The notes beneath the pieces were generated by a model. It did no database searches. It saw nothing but the letters and a program-made list of their open reading frames with translations, and had not been told where the DNA came from. The position numbers and the translations under genes are program-made. Positions 17,158-24,989 of a stretch of DNA of 28,421 bases are shown piece by piece. The DNA is from Glaciecola sp047637355 (GTDB lineage: Bacteria > Pseudomonadota > Gammaproteobacteria > Enterobacterales > Alteromonadaceae), in NCBI GenBank assembly GCA_047637355.1, contig JBLIKA010000036.1:1-28421 (forward strand). Reading direction: 5' to 3'. Each line of letters starts with the position of its first letter. Position 1 is the first letter of the stretch.

Positions 17158-17192
17158 TCCTTATTAATATCCCTAATGAAGATTAATAAGGA
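17158..17192. promoter_or_regulatory. 11-bp inverted repeat upstream of the SAP-like gene
   Basis: TCCTTATTAAT (17158-17168) and ATTAATAAGGA (17182-17192) form a perfect inverted repeat with a 13-base spacer. It lies about 80 bases upstream of the SAP-like start and about 60 bases after the end of the 40-residue secreted peptide gene. No T tract follows in the leftward direction, so an operator is as likely as a terminator. Confidence 0.45.
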
Positions 17193-17254
17193 TAGAGTGA
17201 TATGCTGCAAGCTAATGGGTGTAAAAAAAGACGTAAGGAGGAGGTTTCACGTTT

Positions 17255-17377
17255 CTAAGCGGTTTGTGCGCCAATTAATCCGCTATATTGAATGCCATGA
17301 CCAATAGCAAATTTTTGTGCATTTATACTAGATGCAAATACACACATAAATCCCAACAATATAATGGCTAACTTCAT
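17255..17377 (-). CDS. 40-residue secreted peptide
   Basis: This tiny leftward gene has TTAGAGGAAG just upstream of ATG 17377. It encodes an N-terminal lysine, a hydrophobic core LAIILLGFMCVFA and a signal-peptidase-like site SINA before QKFAIGHGIQYSG, ending LIGAQTA. The mature peptide would be about 20 residues. Such a short mature part could be a true small peptide, or the start of an outer-membrane protein cut short by an early TAG. The sequence after the stop does not continue in an obvious way, so I cannot decide. The good ribosome-binding site and classic signal peptide make it worth listing. Confidence 0.5.
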   Translation of the reverse strand: MKLAIILLGFMCVFASSINAQKFAIGHGIQYSGLIGAQTA

Positions 17378-17735
17378 TTTGTACTTCCTCTAAATCTTAG
17401 TGTGATGTTCCAACACGATAGATCTAAACAATTGGCTTTTTCACGGACTTAGACTTTCACCGATGAGCTTCAAAAAGTAATACTTTAAATCTAGACCTGT
17501 TTGTAAAGTCACGATTAAGTTGTCAAATGGTGAGGAAGAAAGTGCCAACGCGGACATGCCTTCGCTCTTTCTAACCTGCATTAATGTTACCAAAACACAA
17601 CAGGGAAATTGACGGCAATCAAACTTGTGAGGTGGATTAAAAACTCAATGCCATTTGTGGACCAGATTTAAATGCAAATTAACACTGGAAAATTCAATTT
17701 ACTAACTTCTCTAATCCTTAAATCTTCAGTCCTAC
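17378..17735. other. Gene-free stretch upstream of the acyl-CoA dehydrogenase
   Basis: No gene is well supported. A leftward 38-codon frame (17557-17441, MSALALSSSPFDNLIVTLQT and onward) reads like protein but lacks a properly spaced ribosome-binding site. The rest shows nothing. Confidence 0.4.
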
Positions 17736-17751
17736 TGTCACCTAGGTGACA
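17736..17751. promoter_or_regulatory. Perfect 16-bp palindrome, candidate operator
   Basis: TGTCACCTAGGTGACA is perfectly self-complementary. It lies 62 bases upstream of the acyl-CoA dehydrogenase ATG, a usual place for a dimeric regulator's site. It differs from the AAGTTCAA motif found around the ligase and transporter genes, so a different regulator would bind it. Confidence 0.6.
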
Positions 17752-17813
17752 ACAATTTTGTAAAATAATTATAAAGTACACAATATACAACAAACCCTAT
17801 TGGAATTAATCCT

Positions 17814-19619
17814 ATGCCAGCACCTATTGTTAGTCGCAGAGACATCGAATTCTTTTTGTATGAAATGTTTGATATTGAATCTTTAACAGACCGTGAGCGT
17901 TACAAAGATCATGATCGTGAATCCTTTGATGCGGCGATCAATATTGCTCAAGCTATCGCGGAAAAGTATTATCTGCCCATTCAACATAAAGTGGACAGTA
18001 ACGAGCCTACGTTTGATGGTACCAACGTACATTTGATACCTGAGATAAAAGCCGGTCTTGATGCGGTTATTGAAGCGGGTTTAACTGCCCCGACAAGTGA
18101 CTATGAGTCAGGCGGTATGCAACTGCCTTTAATCGCAGCGAGTGGCGCTTTTGCTTACTTGTCGGCAGCCGGAAGTACTAGCCTCGGTTATATTTCATTG
18201 ACCCACGCAAACTGTAATCTAATTGAAGCACATGGTACTCCTGAGCAAATTAAAAAGTGGGTTGCACCACAGCGAGAAGGGCGCTTTTTTGGCACCATGG
18301 CAATGACTGAACCTGGCGCCGGTTCGGGCCTGGCTGACCTTACAACGTCGGCCACTAAAGAAGAGGACGGTACTTATCGAGTGCGCGGTAATAAAATATG
18401 GATATCAGGTGGTGACCACGACCTTTCAGAAAACATTGTCCATTTGGTTCTAGCGCGAGTAAAAGGCGCGCCAAAAGGCGTAAAAGGAATTTCATTATTT
18501 ATTGTACCTAAATTTTTGGTCAACGAAGATGGCAGTGTTGGTGAGCGAAACGAAGTCGCTTTAGCTGGTTTATTCCATAAAATGGGCGGACGCGGACACA
18601 CGTCAGCAGCGTTGAGTTTTGGTGAAAAAGACGGCGCGGTTAGTTATCTCGTTGGGGAGGAAAATAAAGGCTTGATGTACATGTTTCATATGATGAATGA
18701 AGCGCGTATTTTGGTTGGAACGGGTGCCGCACTTACCGCATTAACGGGTTTTCAATATTCGCTTGATTATGCAAAACAAAGACCGCAGGGCAGATTGTTG
18801 TCTGCCAAAGACCCTTTGTCACCGCCGGTAAACATTATTGAGCACCCTGATGTACGGCGCATGCTACTTATTCAAAAGGCCTACTCAGAGGGGGCGTATG
18901 CCTTATGTTTGTACGGACACTCATTAGCTGAGGATGAACAAACCGCAACAACTGAAGATGCGCGTGGCAAAGCCTCAACTATACTTAACTTTTTAACTCC
19001 TGTTATTAAAAGTTGGCCCTCGGAATGGGGACCAAAATCGAATGATTTAGCCATTCAAGTCTTAGGTGGTCATGGTTACGTAAACGAGCATCCGGTTGAA
19101 ATGTTTTATCGTGATAATCGGCTCAATCCAATTCATGAAGGTACGACAGGTATTCAATCATTGGATTTGTTGCGTCGTAAAGTACCGATGAACGATTTTG
19201 CTGGTTATCACACGTTTTTAAATGAAATGTACGCAACAGTCGAGAACGTGAAGTCGACGCCAAGCTTGCAGAAATTTGCTAATGAATTGAATGATGCATT
19301 GAATAATATCAAGCAAGTAACAACAGCAGTAATGAACGCCGCTCAAACCCAGCATATTGATTTAGTATTCTCAAATTCAGTGAGTTACTTGAATATGCTG
19401 GGTCATGTGACTATTGCTTGGCTTTGGCTCAAGCAGGCCGACATCGCAACAACGGCGCTTAAAGCTGACTTACACGTCGACAACGAAAAGTTTTATAAGG
19501 GGAAGATTCAAGCAATGAAGTACTTCTATGCAAGCGAGCTTCCGTTAACGTATCACTGGGGTAATTTAGTGAAAAACATCGACAGCGCTAGTTTTGACAC
19601 TCACCCCGATTGGTTGTAG
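17814..19619 (+). CDS. Acyl-CoA dehydrogenase, long (about 600-residue) type
   Basis: This FAD enzyme introduces a 2,3-double bond into an acyl-CoA. At 601 residues it belongs to the long subgroup that carries an extra C-terminal helical domain (beyond about residue 465) and includes the methylthiopropionyl-CoA dehydrogenase DmdC; usual members have about 380 residues. Flavin-binding text MAMTEPGAGSGLADL is at 163-175 and WISGG at 196-200. The catalytic base is probably E442 in NPIHEGTTGIQSLDLLRRK, following LGGHGYVNEHP. The short hydrophilic N-terminus has no export signal. GGAAT lies about 10 bases before the ATG, and a perfect palindrome lies in the promoter region. It converges on the double-TetR gene, 23 bases away. 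The substrate is unknown; DmdC identity cannot be claimed without DmdA, B or D nearby. Confidence 0.92.
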   Translation: MPAPIVSRRDIEFFLYEMFDIESLTDRERYKDHDRESFDAAINIAQAIAEKYYLPIQHKVDSNEPTFDGTNVHLIPEIKAGLDAVIEAGLTAPTSDYESGGMQLPLIAASGAFAYLSAAGSTSLGYISLTHANCNLIEAHGTPEQIKKWVAPQREGRFFGTMAMTEPGAGSGLADLTTSATKEEDGTYRVRGNKIWISGGDHDLSENIVHLVLARVKGAPKGVKGISLFIVPKFLVNEDGSVGERNEVALAGLFHKMGGRGHTSAALSFGEKDGAVSYLVGEENKGLMYMFHMMNEARILVGTGAALTALTGFQYSLDYAKQRPQGRLLSAKDPLSPPVNIIEHPDVRRMLLIQKAYSEGAYALCLYGHSLAEDEQTATTEDARGKASTILNFLTPVIKSWPSEWGPKSNDLAIQVLGGHGYVNEHPVEMFYRDNRLNPIHEGTTGIQSLDLLRRKVPMNDFAGYHTFLNEMYATVENVKSTPSLQKFANELNDALNNIKQVTTAVMNAAQTQHIDLVFSNSVSYLNMLGHVTIAWLWLKQADIATTALKADLHVDNEKFYKGKIQAMKYFYASELPLTYHWGNLVKNIDSASFDTHPDWL

Positions 19620-19642
19620 TTCAAGCTTGGTTTTAGCTTAGC

Positions 19643-20917
19643 TCAAGTGGCGATGCCATTGAAGAATATATGAAAGAAGTCGGCTGAATCTTGCATGATA
19701 CTACGCGGATTAATGGCATCACCTAAATCTGGAATCGATTCAATAGCGCCGGCGATAATAGCTCCGGCAACGAGTAAGTCAGCGTTTTTAAGGCTGTTGT
19801 CGTTAATACCCAATTGAATAATGTCACCAAACATATGGCGGATTTTAGTCGTTTCAATTTCCATTTTGTGGCGTTTCGCGCTATCCAACGACCACATGCG
19901 GGTATATCGAATTAACGGACCCTGTTCTCCAGATTGAATGTTATACAATTGCTGCGCTGCATAAGCGAGCTTTTGTATACCAGTGCAATTTTCTTTAGCC
20001 AGTGCGTTTTGCAGTACAAAGCGTTCAATATCTATTGTGCGCTCAAAGCATTTGATTAAGAGGTCGTCTTTATTCTTTATATGGTAGTAAAAAGCACCTT
20101 TTGTCACGCCTAGTGATTGCGCTAGTTCGTCGAGAGAGGTGCCTTTAAATCCCTTTTGATTGAAGAAAATCGAGCCCATATGAAAAAATGCTTCTTGCTT
20201 GATACGGTTTTGTTCACTTCTATCAAATCCATCAAGAGTCGGATGTTGCTTGGGAAGCTCGATACTTGAAAACTGAAACTTGTCAGGCCCTGTGTGTAAA
20301 CCATATTTAATTATGGACTCCCACTGCAAATAAGCACTTTCTTGGTGTTCTTGCTCAACCGAATACAACCAAACGGGTATCCAAAAAATCGCGCCCCACA
20401 TAGCACTTGCAGATTTAACCGGGTCTACTGCTTGAATGCTACCGTCAGTCTGCCCCTCATCAATAATTTCCATCACTTGGCGGACAAATGTTGTATATAG
20501 TTCAGATATTTCGCGTTGATGTTTAGCCGATAAAGAAGAAATTTCAGTCAATCCGGCTAGATGTCCTCTGGTGCCGTTTATTATCCCGTGCCAGCAGTCA
20601 AAGTTTAATCTCAGCAACACTTCTATTTTGTTTATTGCTAATCCTTGAGTTGATTTCGCTTGTGAAATCATTGTTTGCAGTTCTATGCAGGTATTCAAAT
20701 AGCACTGATAAACCAGTTCTTCTTTGTTTTTTGCATAATAATACAGGCTGGTTTTAGTGAGATTAAGTTTGCTCGCTATTTGGATAAGTGTCGTGCCGCG
20801 CGTGCCATGCACATTAAAAAGTTCTGAGGCTGCTGACAGAATGGTTTTATATTTTTGGCCATGTTGATTGGTCTTACTAAATGGGGAGCTTATTTTATTG
20901 TCATCCAAAAGAGGCAT
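19643..20917 (-). CDS. Double TetR-type transcriptional regulator
   Basis: Two complete TetR-like units are joined in one 424-residue protein, where ordinary TetR proteins have about 200. The first DNA-binding domain is at about 24-70 (ILSAASELFNVHGTRGTTL, then IASKLNLTKTSLYYYAKNKE). The second is at about 241-287 (MGSIFFNQKGFKGTSLDEL, then AQSLGVTKGAFYYHIKNKDD). Each is followed by a helical ligand-type region. The two halves differ in sequence, so the fusion is old. TetR proteins are mostly repressors released by small ligands, and in fatty-acid or CoA gene clusters often by acyl-CoAs. It is divergent from the ligase gene; the shared upstream region holds two copies of the AAGTTCAA motif. 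ATG 20917 is chosen; an in-frame GTG at 20932 would add five residues. Confidence 0.93.
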   Translation of the reverse strand: MPLLDDNKISSPFSKTNQHGQKYKTILSAASELFNVHGTRGTTLIQIASKLNLTKTSLYYYAKNKEELVYQCYLNTCIELQTMISQAKSTQGLAINKIEVLLRLNFDCWHGIINGTRGHLAGLTEISSLSAKHQREISELYTTFVRQVMEIIDEGQTDGSIQAVDPVKSASAMWGAIFWIPVWLYSVEQEHQESAYLQWESIIKYGLHTGPDKFQFSSIELPKQHPTLDGFDRSEQNRIKQEAFFHMGSIFFNQKGFKGTSLDELAQSLGVTKGAFYYHIKNKDDLLIKCFERTIDIERFVLQNALAKENCTGIQKLAYAAQQLYNIQSGEQGPLIRYTRMWSLDSAKRHKMEIETTKIRHMFGDIIQLGINDNSLKNADLLVAGAIIAGAIESIPDLGDAINPRSIMQDSADFFHIFFNGIAT

Positions 20918-20945
20918 GATTGTTATTTTCACCTAGTCAAAAATT

Positions 20946-20963
20946 ATACTCAAAGTTCAATTT
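20946..20963 (+). promoter_or_regulatory. Candidate operator, copy 1 (ATAC-N3-AAGTTCAA-WTT)
   Basis: ATACTCAAAGTTCAATTT lies 28 bases upstream of the double-TetR start, where binding would cover its promoter and allow self-regulation. AGTGTAT follows and gives partial dyad symmetry with the left ATAC. It matches three other copies in the window. Confidence 0.6.
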
Positions 20964-21072
20964 TAAGTGTATGTGATAATTCGCCAATGTACAACGCACA
21001 ATAATAGGTTCAAGCCAATCTGTTAATTTTTCGTCAACTAAATGTTAAAAGATACTTGAAAGCCTTTAAAAC

Positions 21073-21090
21073 ATACTGTAAGTTCAAATT
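21073..21090 (+). promoter_or_regulatory. Candidate operator, copy 2 (ATAC-N3-AAGTTCAA-WTT)
   Basis: ATACTGTAAGTTCAAATT lies about 80 bases upstream of the ligase ATG. With the following ACAAGTA it forms a near palindrome, TACT-GTAA on the left and TTAC-A-AGTA on the right, as expected for a TetR-type dimer. The 18 bases are identical to copy 4. Confidence 0.7.
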
Positions 21091-21168
21091 ACAAGTAATT
21101 CATTTATTAAAAATTGAATGGCATCAAGTAAATATAACCAGTTTTAAACGTTGCCTTAGGAAAATAAA

Positions 21169-22983
21169 ATGCAATTGCAAAACCAAGATATTGTTGTCGA
21201 TCAAGCGAATGCCAAAGCGGTTATTAGTGAAGTAGAAAAACTCACCGCGGCTGGCTCAGATTTTGAGGTTGTGGCTAAACAGCGTGATGGTATAACTTAT
21301 CCAGCTTTTGCATCTTTGCCGACATCATTAGGTGAAATGTATAAGGCGGCGGCCGATGCACACGCCAGCGCCGACTTTTTAGTGTATTTAGATGAACGCT
21401 ACAGTTTTGCCAGACTACATAAGTTGGCGACCACCTTCAGTCACGTGCTTAGTCAAGAGTGCGGGGTAGGCAAGGGTGATAAAGTGATCATTGCTATGCG
21501 TAATTATCCGGAATGGATAGTTAGTTTTATGGGAATTACCATGATGGGCGCAGTCGCAGTGCCAGTAAATGCGTGGTGGAATGAGCACGAGTTTGCGCAT
21601 GTAATTAAACACAGCCAAGCAAGTTTGGTCATTGCAGACGATAAACGCTTCGATGTGCTGAATAGTACTTTGCAACATCTCAAGGTTGCTTGCTTGATTG
21701 CAAGGCCAAACCAAGAACAAAACCAATCATTGTGTTTGATGACTAAAATTAATCAATTCATTGGTAATAGTTTTGATCTAGAAAAGAACCTTGAACTAGC
21801 CAACAGCCTTGAGCGAAATGACAGCCTTGAACTACATAACAACCTTAAGCGATCAGTCCAGCAGCAGGAGTACAAGGTTGATAGCAATGACATTGCGACT
21901 ATCTTTTATACGTCAGGGTCTACTGGAACCCCCAAGGGGGCGGTGTCTAATCATGAAAGCGTGTTAACCGCATTATATACTTGGTTGATGCTGGGCTCAG
22001 CGGCTGGCATTGCAAATGGAGCTCGCGACGAGGAACCCGCATTCGCGCCAGCAGCCCTGATGACTGTCCCTTTATTCCATGTGACGGGATGTCATACCTT
22101 ATTTTTGTTGTCTATGTTGATAGGTAGAAAAACCGTGATGATGCCTTATTGGGACGCAGCGTTAGCGCTCAAGCTAATTGAGCAAGAACGAGTTACCTAT
22201 TTTAACGGCGTGCCTACTATGTCGATGGAATTAATGAATCATCCTGACAAAGATAATTATGATTTAGACTCATTACTTGATATCTGTGCGGGAGGTGCTG
22301 CAAGGGCTCCTGAACATGTTAGAAAAATTAGCCAATTGTTCAAATCAGGCAATCCGAGTTGTGGCTATGGATTGACAGAAACCAATGCGCTGGGCGCGGT
22401 AAACGGCCCAGTAGATTACTTGGCTAAACCAACCAGCGCAGGCTTGCCTACACCACCGATTGTTGATGTCAAAATTTTCAACGATGAAAATCAGCCTTTA
22501 CCGCAAGGCGAGATTGGCGAAATTGCGATTAAATCAATATCCAATATTATTGGTTATTGGCAAGATGAAAAAGCCACGCTGGCGGCCTTTTCTAATGGTT
22601 ATTTTAAAACCGGCGACTTAGGCTATTTAGATGAAGACGGTTTTATTTACATTGTTGATAGGATTAAAGATATTATTATTCGCGGTGGTGAAAATATATC
22701 TAGTCTTGAAGTAGAGAATGCAATTTATAAACATCCCAGTACCCTCGAAGCATCTGTGTTTGGACTACCTGATCAACGTCTAGGGGAGGTAGTTGGCGCT
22801 GTTGTTTGTGTAAATAATAGTGAGCCGTTGGACGAGCATAGTCTACAGCTATTTCTAGCTGAGTTGATTGCCCAATTCAAAGTGCCGCATAAAATTTGGT
22901 TAGTTACACAAAGCTTACCCCGGTTGGGATCGGGTAAGATAGACAAGCGAACGTTAAAATCACATTACCTGTCATTGACTTAA
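21169..22983 (+). CDS. Acyl-CoA synthetase (AMP-forming ligase)
   Basis: This enzyme of the adenylate-forming superfamily activates a carboxylic acid to its CoA thioester via an acyl-AMP. The ATP-binding loop YTSGSTGTPKG is at 247-257. GYGLTETNA follows, then the hinge region KTGDLGYLDEDGF, VDRIKDIIIRGGENIS and the C-terminal catalytic lysine in GSGKIDKRTLK. At 604 residues it is slightly long, owing to an N-terminal extension (about 1-50) and an insert at 207-230 built of four hexapeptide units. TTAGGAAAA precedes the ATG at good spacing. It heads a tight series with the MaoC and SDR genes (37 and 23 bases apart), so they probably form one transcript. The acyl substrate (chain, branched or cyclic) is not evident. 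Confidence 0.94.
   Translation: MQLQNQDIVVDQANAKAVISEVEKLTAAGSDFEVVAKQRDGITYPAFASLPTSLGEMYKAAADAHASADFLVYLDERYSFARLHKLATTFSHVLSQECGVGKGDKVIIAMRNYPEWIVSFMGITMMGAVAVPVNAWWNEHEFAHVIKHSQASLVIADDKRFDVLNSTLQHLKVACLIARPNQEQNQSLCLMTKINQFIGNSFDLEKNLELANSLERNDSLELHNNLKRSVQQQEYKVDSNDIATIFYTSGSTGTPKGAVSNHESVLTALYTWLMLGSAAGIANGARDEEPAFAPAALMTVPLFHVTGCHTLFLLSMLIGRKTVMMPYWDAALALKLIEQERVTYFNGVPTMSMELMNHPDKDNYDLDSLLDICAGGAARAPEHVRKISQLFKSGNPSCGYGLTETNALGAVNGPVDYLAKPTSAGLPTPPIVDVKIFNDENQPLPQGEIGEIAIKSISNIIGYWQDEKATLAAFSNGYFKTGDLGYLDEDGFIYIVDRIKDIIIRGGENISSLEVENAIYKHPSTLEASVFGLPDQRLGEVVGAVVCVNNSEPLDEHSLQLFLAELIAQFKVPHKIWLVTQSLPRLGSGKIDKRTLKSHYLSLT
21787..21858 (+). repeat. Four 18-bp tandem repeat units within the ligase gene
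   Basis: Four in-frame 18-base units encode NLELAN, SLERND, SLELHN and NLKRSV. Units share the core AGCCTTGA or AACCTTGA. The insert lies just before the ATP-binding loop, in a region that is usually a variable surface loop of this family. Confidence 0.8.
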
Positions 22984-23020
22984 GCACTTCAACGTATCTA
23001 AAAATAAAGGATTTTAATTT

Positions 23021-23485
23021 ATGGCAGTAACCATAAACTCTTCAGCGTTAACCGATTATATTGGTAAGCAAAGCGGTGTCTCTCGTTGGTTTACTATTAG
23101 CCAAGAGCAAATAGATATGTTTGCTGACGCAACCCATGACCATCAGTTTATTCATGTCGATGTTGAAAAAGCAAAAGAAACACCTTTTGGTAGCACTATT
23201 GCACATGGCTTTTTGTCTTTATCATTGCTTTCAGCGATTGCTTACGACGCATCAATTAATCTTGAAAATACCATTATGGGGCTTAATTATGGTTTTGATA
23301 AAATTCGCTTTTTGCACCCAGTTAAAGTGAATAGTAAAGTAAGAGGCAGTATGGTGTTGGTTGATGTATTAGAAAAACGTCCGAACGAATTCTTACTAAC
23401 TTGGAATGTAACGATAGAAATTGAATCAATAGACAAGCCTGCATTAACCGCCCAGTGGTTAACTATGACAATAGTCTCAGCGTAA
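23021..23485 (+). CDS. MaoC-type (R)-specific enoyl-CoA hydratase
   Basis: This 154-residue hot-dog-fold protein adds water to a trans-2-enoyl-CoA, giving the (3R)-hydroxyacyl-CoA. The catalytic pair is visible as D40 and H45 in ATHDHQFIHVD, followed by PFGSTIAHGFLSLSLLS, the typical hydratase motif. Length and motifs match the single-domain MaoC/PhaJ group. AAAGGA lies about 10 bases before the ATG. It follows the ligase by 37 bases and precedes the SDR by 23, in one direction. Beside an acyl-CoA dehydrogenase and an SDR it fits the second step of a beta-oxidation round. A role in providing monomers for polyhydroxyalkanoate is possible in general, but no PHA synthase is near. Confidence 0.92.
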   Translation: MAVTINSSALTDYIGKQSGVSRWFTISQEQIDMFADATHDHQFIHVDVEKAKETPFGSTIAHGFLSLSLLSAIAYDASINLENTIMGLNYGFDKIRFLHPVKVNSKVRGSMVLVDVLEKRPNEFLLTWNVTIEIESIDKPALTAQWLTMTIVSA

Positions 23486-23508
23486 ACAATGTAATTAAAG
23501 AGGACAGT

Positions 23509-24429
23509 ATGAGCATAAGATATGATAACCAAGTGGCCATCGTTACAGGTGCGGGAGCGGGCTTAGGCCGGTCTCACGCGATAGCACTCGCTGCGCGTGG
23601 AGCAAAAGTAGTGGTTAACGACCTAGGTAATGCAGATGGCAGCTTGTCACAAGGTGCGTTAGATGTGGTCGCTGAAATTCAAAAAGCAGGTGGTGAAGCT
23701 ATCGCCAATGGAGCCAATGTTGCGAACATGCAGCAGGTTCAGACTATGGTAGAAGAGGCAATGACCTTATGGTCGCGCGTTGATATTTTAGTTAACAATG
23801 CGGGGATCCTGCGTGATAAATCCTTTGGTAAAATGTCCATCGAGGACTTTCAGTTAGTGCTTGATGTGCATGTTATGGGCTCGGTTAACTGCACAAAAGC
23901 AGTGTGGGACATCATGAAGCAACAAAACTACGGTCGGATTGTTATGACTACGTCGTCTTCTGGTTTGTACGGTAACTTTGGGCAGGCAAACTATGGTGCT
24001 GCAAAAATGGCAGTAGTGGGCTTTATGAATACGCTGTGTATTGAAGGCCAGAAAAACAATATTAAGGTCAATTGTTTATCGCCGACTGCGCGCACCGCCA
24101 TGACGGAAGAGTTAATTGAGGATAAACGTGTTTTGGAACTAATGACCGTTGAATCAGTAACCACAGCCTTACTTGCTTTAGTGGCTGAGAATGGTCCAAA
24201 CCGTGCTATTTTGGGTTGCGGGGCAGGTGGTTATGCCAGAGCCGTAATCAAGGAAACTGATGGTATTTATCTTCCCCCCGATCAACAAACACCTGAGAAT
24301 CTATTAGCAAGCTGGGATGCGCTTGAAGACCAAAGTAAGTCAGAAGAACTAGTCGCTGGTTGGATGCAAACTAATAAATATGTAGCCAAAGCTGCTGCGT
24401 CTTTAGGTATTAATTTAGCTAAAGGCTAA
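23509..24429 (+). CDS. Short-chain dehydrogenase, (3R)-hydroxyacyl-CoA dehydrogenase-like
   Basis: This NAD(P)-dependent Rossmann enzyme has 306 residues. The cofactor loop TGAGAGLG is at 13-20, the acidic residue of VVNDLG at 35-40 suggests NAD(H) preference, NNAG is at 96-99, serines are at 149-151, and Y162 and K166 form the YxxxK pair. GRSHAIALAARGAKVVVNDLG and the overall length, with an extra C-terminal part, resemble the dehydrogenase domain of peroxisomal multifunctional enzyme 2, which oxidises (3R)-hydroxyacyl-CoA. ATG 23509 is preferred because AGAGGA lies 5 bases upstream; an in-frame ATG at 23455 lies inside the MaoC gene. With the preceding hydratase it reproduces the two MFE-2 activities as separate proteins. 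A terminator follows. Confidence 0.92.
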   Translation: MSIRYDNQVAIVTGAGAGLGRSHAIALAARGAKVVVNDLGNADGSLSQGALDVVAEIQKAGGEAIANGANVANMQQVQTMVEEAMTLWSRVDILVNNAGILRDKSFGKMSIEDFQLVLDVHVMGSVNCTKAVWDIMKQQNYGRIVMTTSSSGLYGNFGQANYGAAKMAVVGFMNTLCIEGQKNNIKVNCLSPTARTAMTEELIEDKRVLELMTVESVTTALLALVAENGPNRAILGCGAGGYARAVIKETDGIYLPPDQQTPENLLASWDALEDQSKSEELVAGWMQTNKYVAKAAASLGINLAKG

Positions 24430-24439
24430 AGGGTAGGTG

Positions 24440-24469
24440 AAGTGCTCTGAATTTTTAGAGCGCTTTATT
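24440..24469 (+). terminator. Rho-independent terminator after the ligase-MaoC-SDR genes
   Basis: AAGTGCTCT pairs with AGAGCGCTT (9 bp with one T-G wobble) around an 8-base loop, followed by TTATT. It begins 11 bases after the SDR stop and should end the ligase transcript. Confidence 0.85.
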
Positions 24470-24607
24470 CAATACTGATTTTGTATTCAACAAAATACAT
24501 GAACCCATTGCTTGAGTACAATCATTCAGCCCAAACCTAGCAGTGGCGACACGTATTGCCTGACTTGATATAGTCACCGCCCCCATTGACGTTAGCCTCA
24601 GAATTTA

Positions 24608-24706
24608 AAAATGCTGCTGAACATAATCATGTCATAAGGCACGTGGAAATGTGCATATATGGCATCAAAGATATACCTGATATCCGCAACATGAATGCAG
24701 CATTTT
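24608..24706. repeat. 99-bp fold-back element with 10-bp terminal inverted repeats
   Basis: AAAATGCTGC (24608-24617) and GCAGCATTTT (24697-24706) are perfect inverted repeats. Inside lie smaller hairpins, such as GCAC with GTGC near 24639-24655 and GATAT with ATATC near 24671-24685. No coding frame and no clear target duplication were seen. It could be a small MITE-like element or a structured RNA. Confidence 0.4.
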
Positions 24707-24876
24707 AGAAATAACAAGCATGCCAATCGATAATTAATAGATAGCCCAACGACACTAGTAGTAATCGTTCGCTTTGTGCAGCTGTGTGGATATTGATGAT
24801 TTAATAATCAATTTATAAAAATGGCTGAATAATAACTTTCATCACTCATGCCACAGAAACCTCATCAACTCAAAGC

Positions 24877-24894
24877 ATACCAAAAGTTCAAATT
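24877..24894 (+). promoter_or_regulatory. Candidate operator, copy 3 (ATAC-N3-AAGTTCAA-WTT)
   Basis: ATACCAAAAGTTCAAATT lies about 170 bases upstream of the transporter ATG. It matches the other copies in all fixed positions, with the same three-base spacing. Confidence 0.55.
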
Positions 24895-24989
24895 CACCAT
24901 AAAACGCAATCGATATTTTTGTAAATATTTTAACGCAAATGATAATAAAATGTAAATTTTGTTAAATAATTCTTGAAAGTAGTAAATAC

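Noticed and set aside
17814..19619. Specific DmdC (methylthiopropionyl-CoA dehydrogenase) assignment
   Set aside because: Length and family fit, but no DmdA, DmdB or DmdD-type neighbour defines a sulfur pathway; the nearby ligase and hydratase could serve many acids.
21415..21726. Leftward frame of 103 codons
   Set aside because: Antisense shadow of the ligase gene.
21787..21858. CRISPR-like or intergenic repeat array
   Set aside because: The units are adjacent without spacers and encode an in-frame peptide insert.
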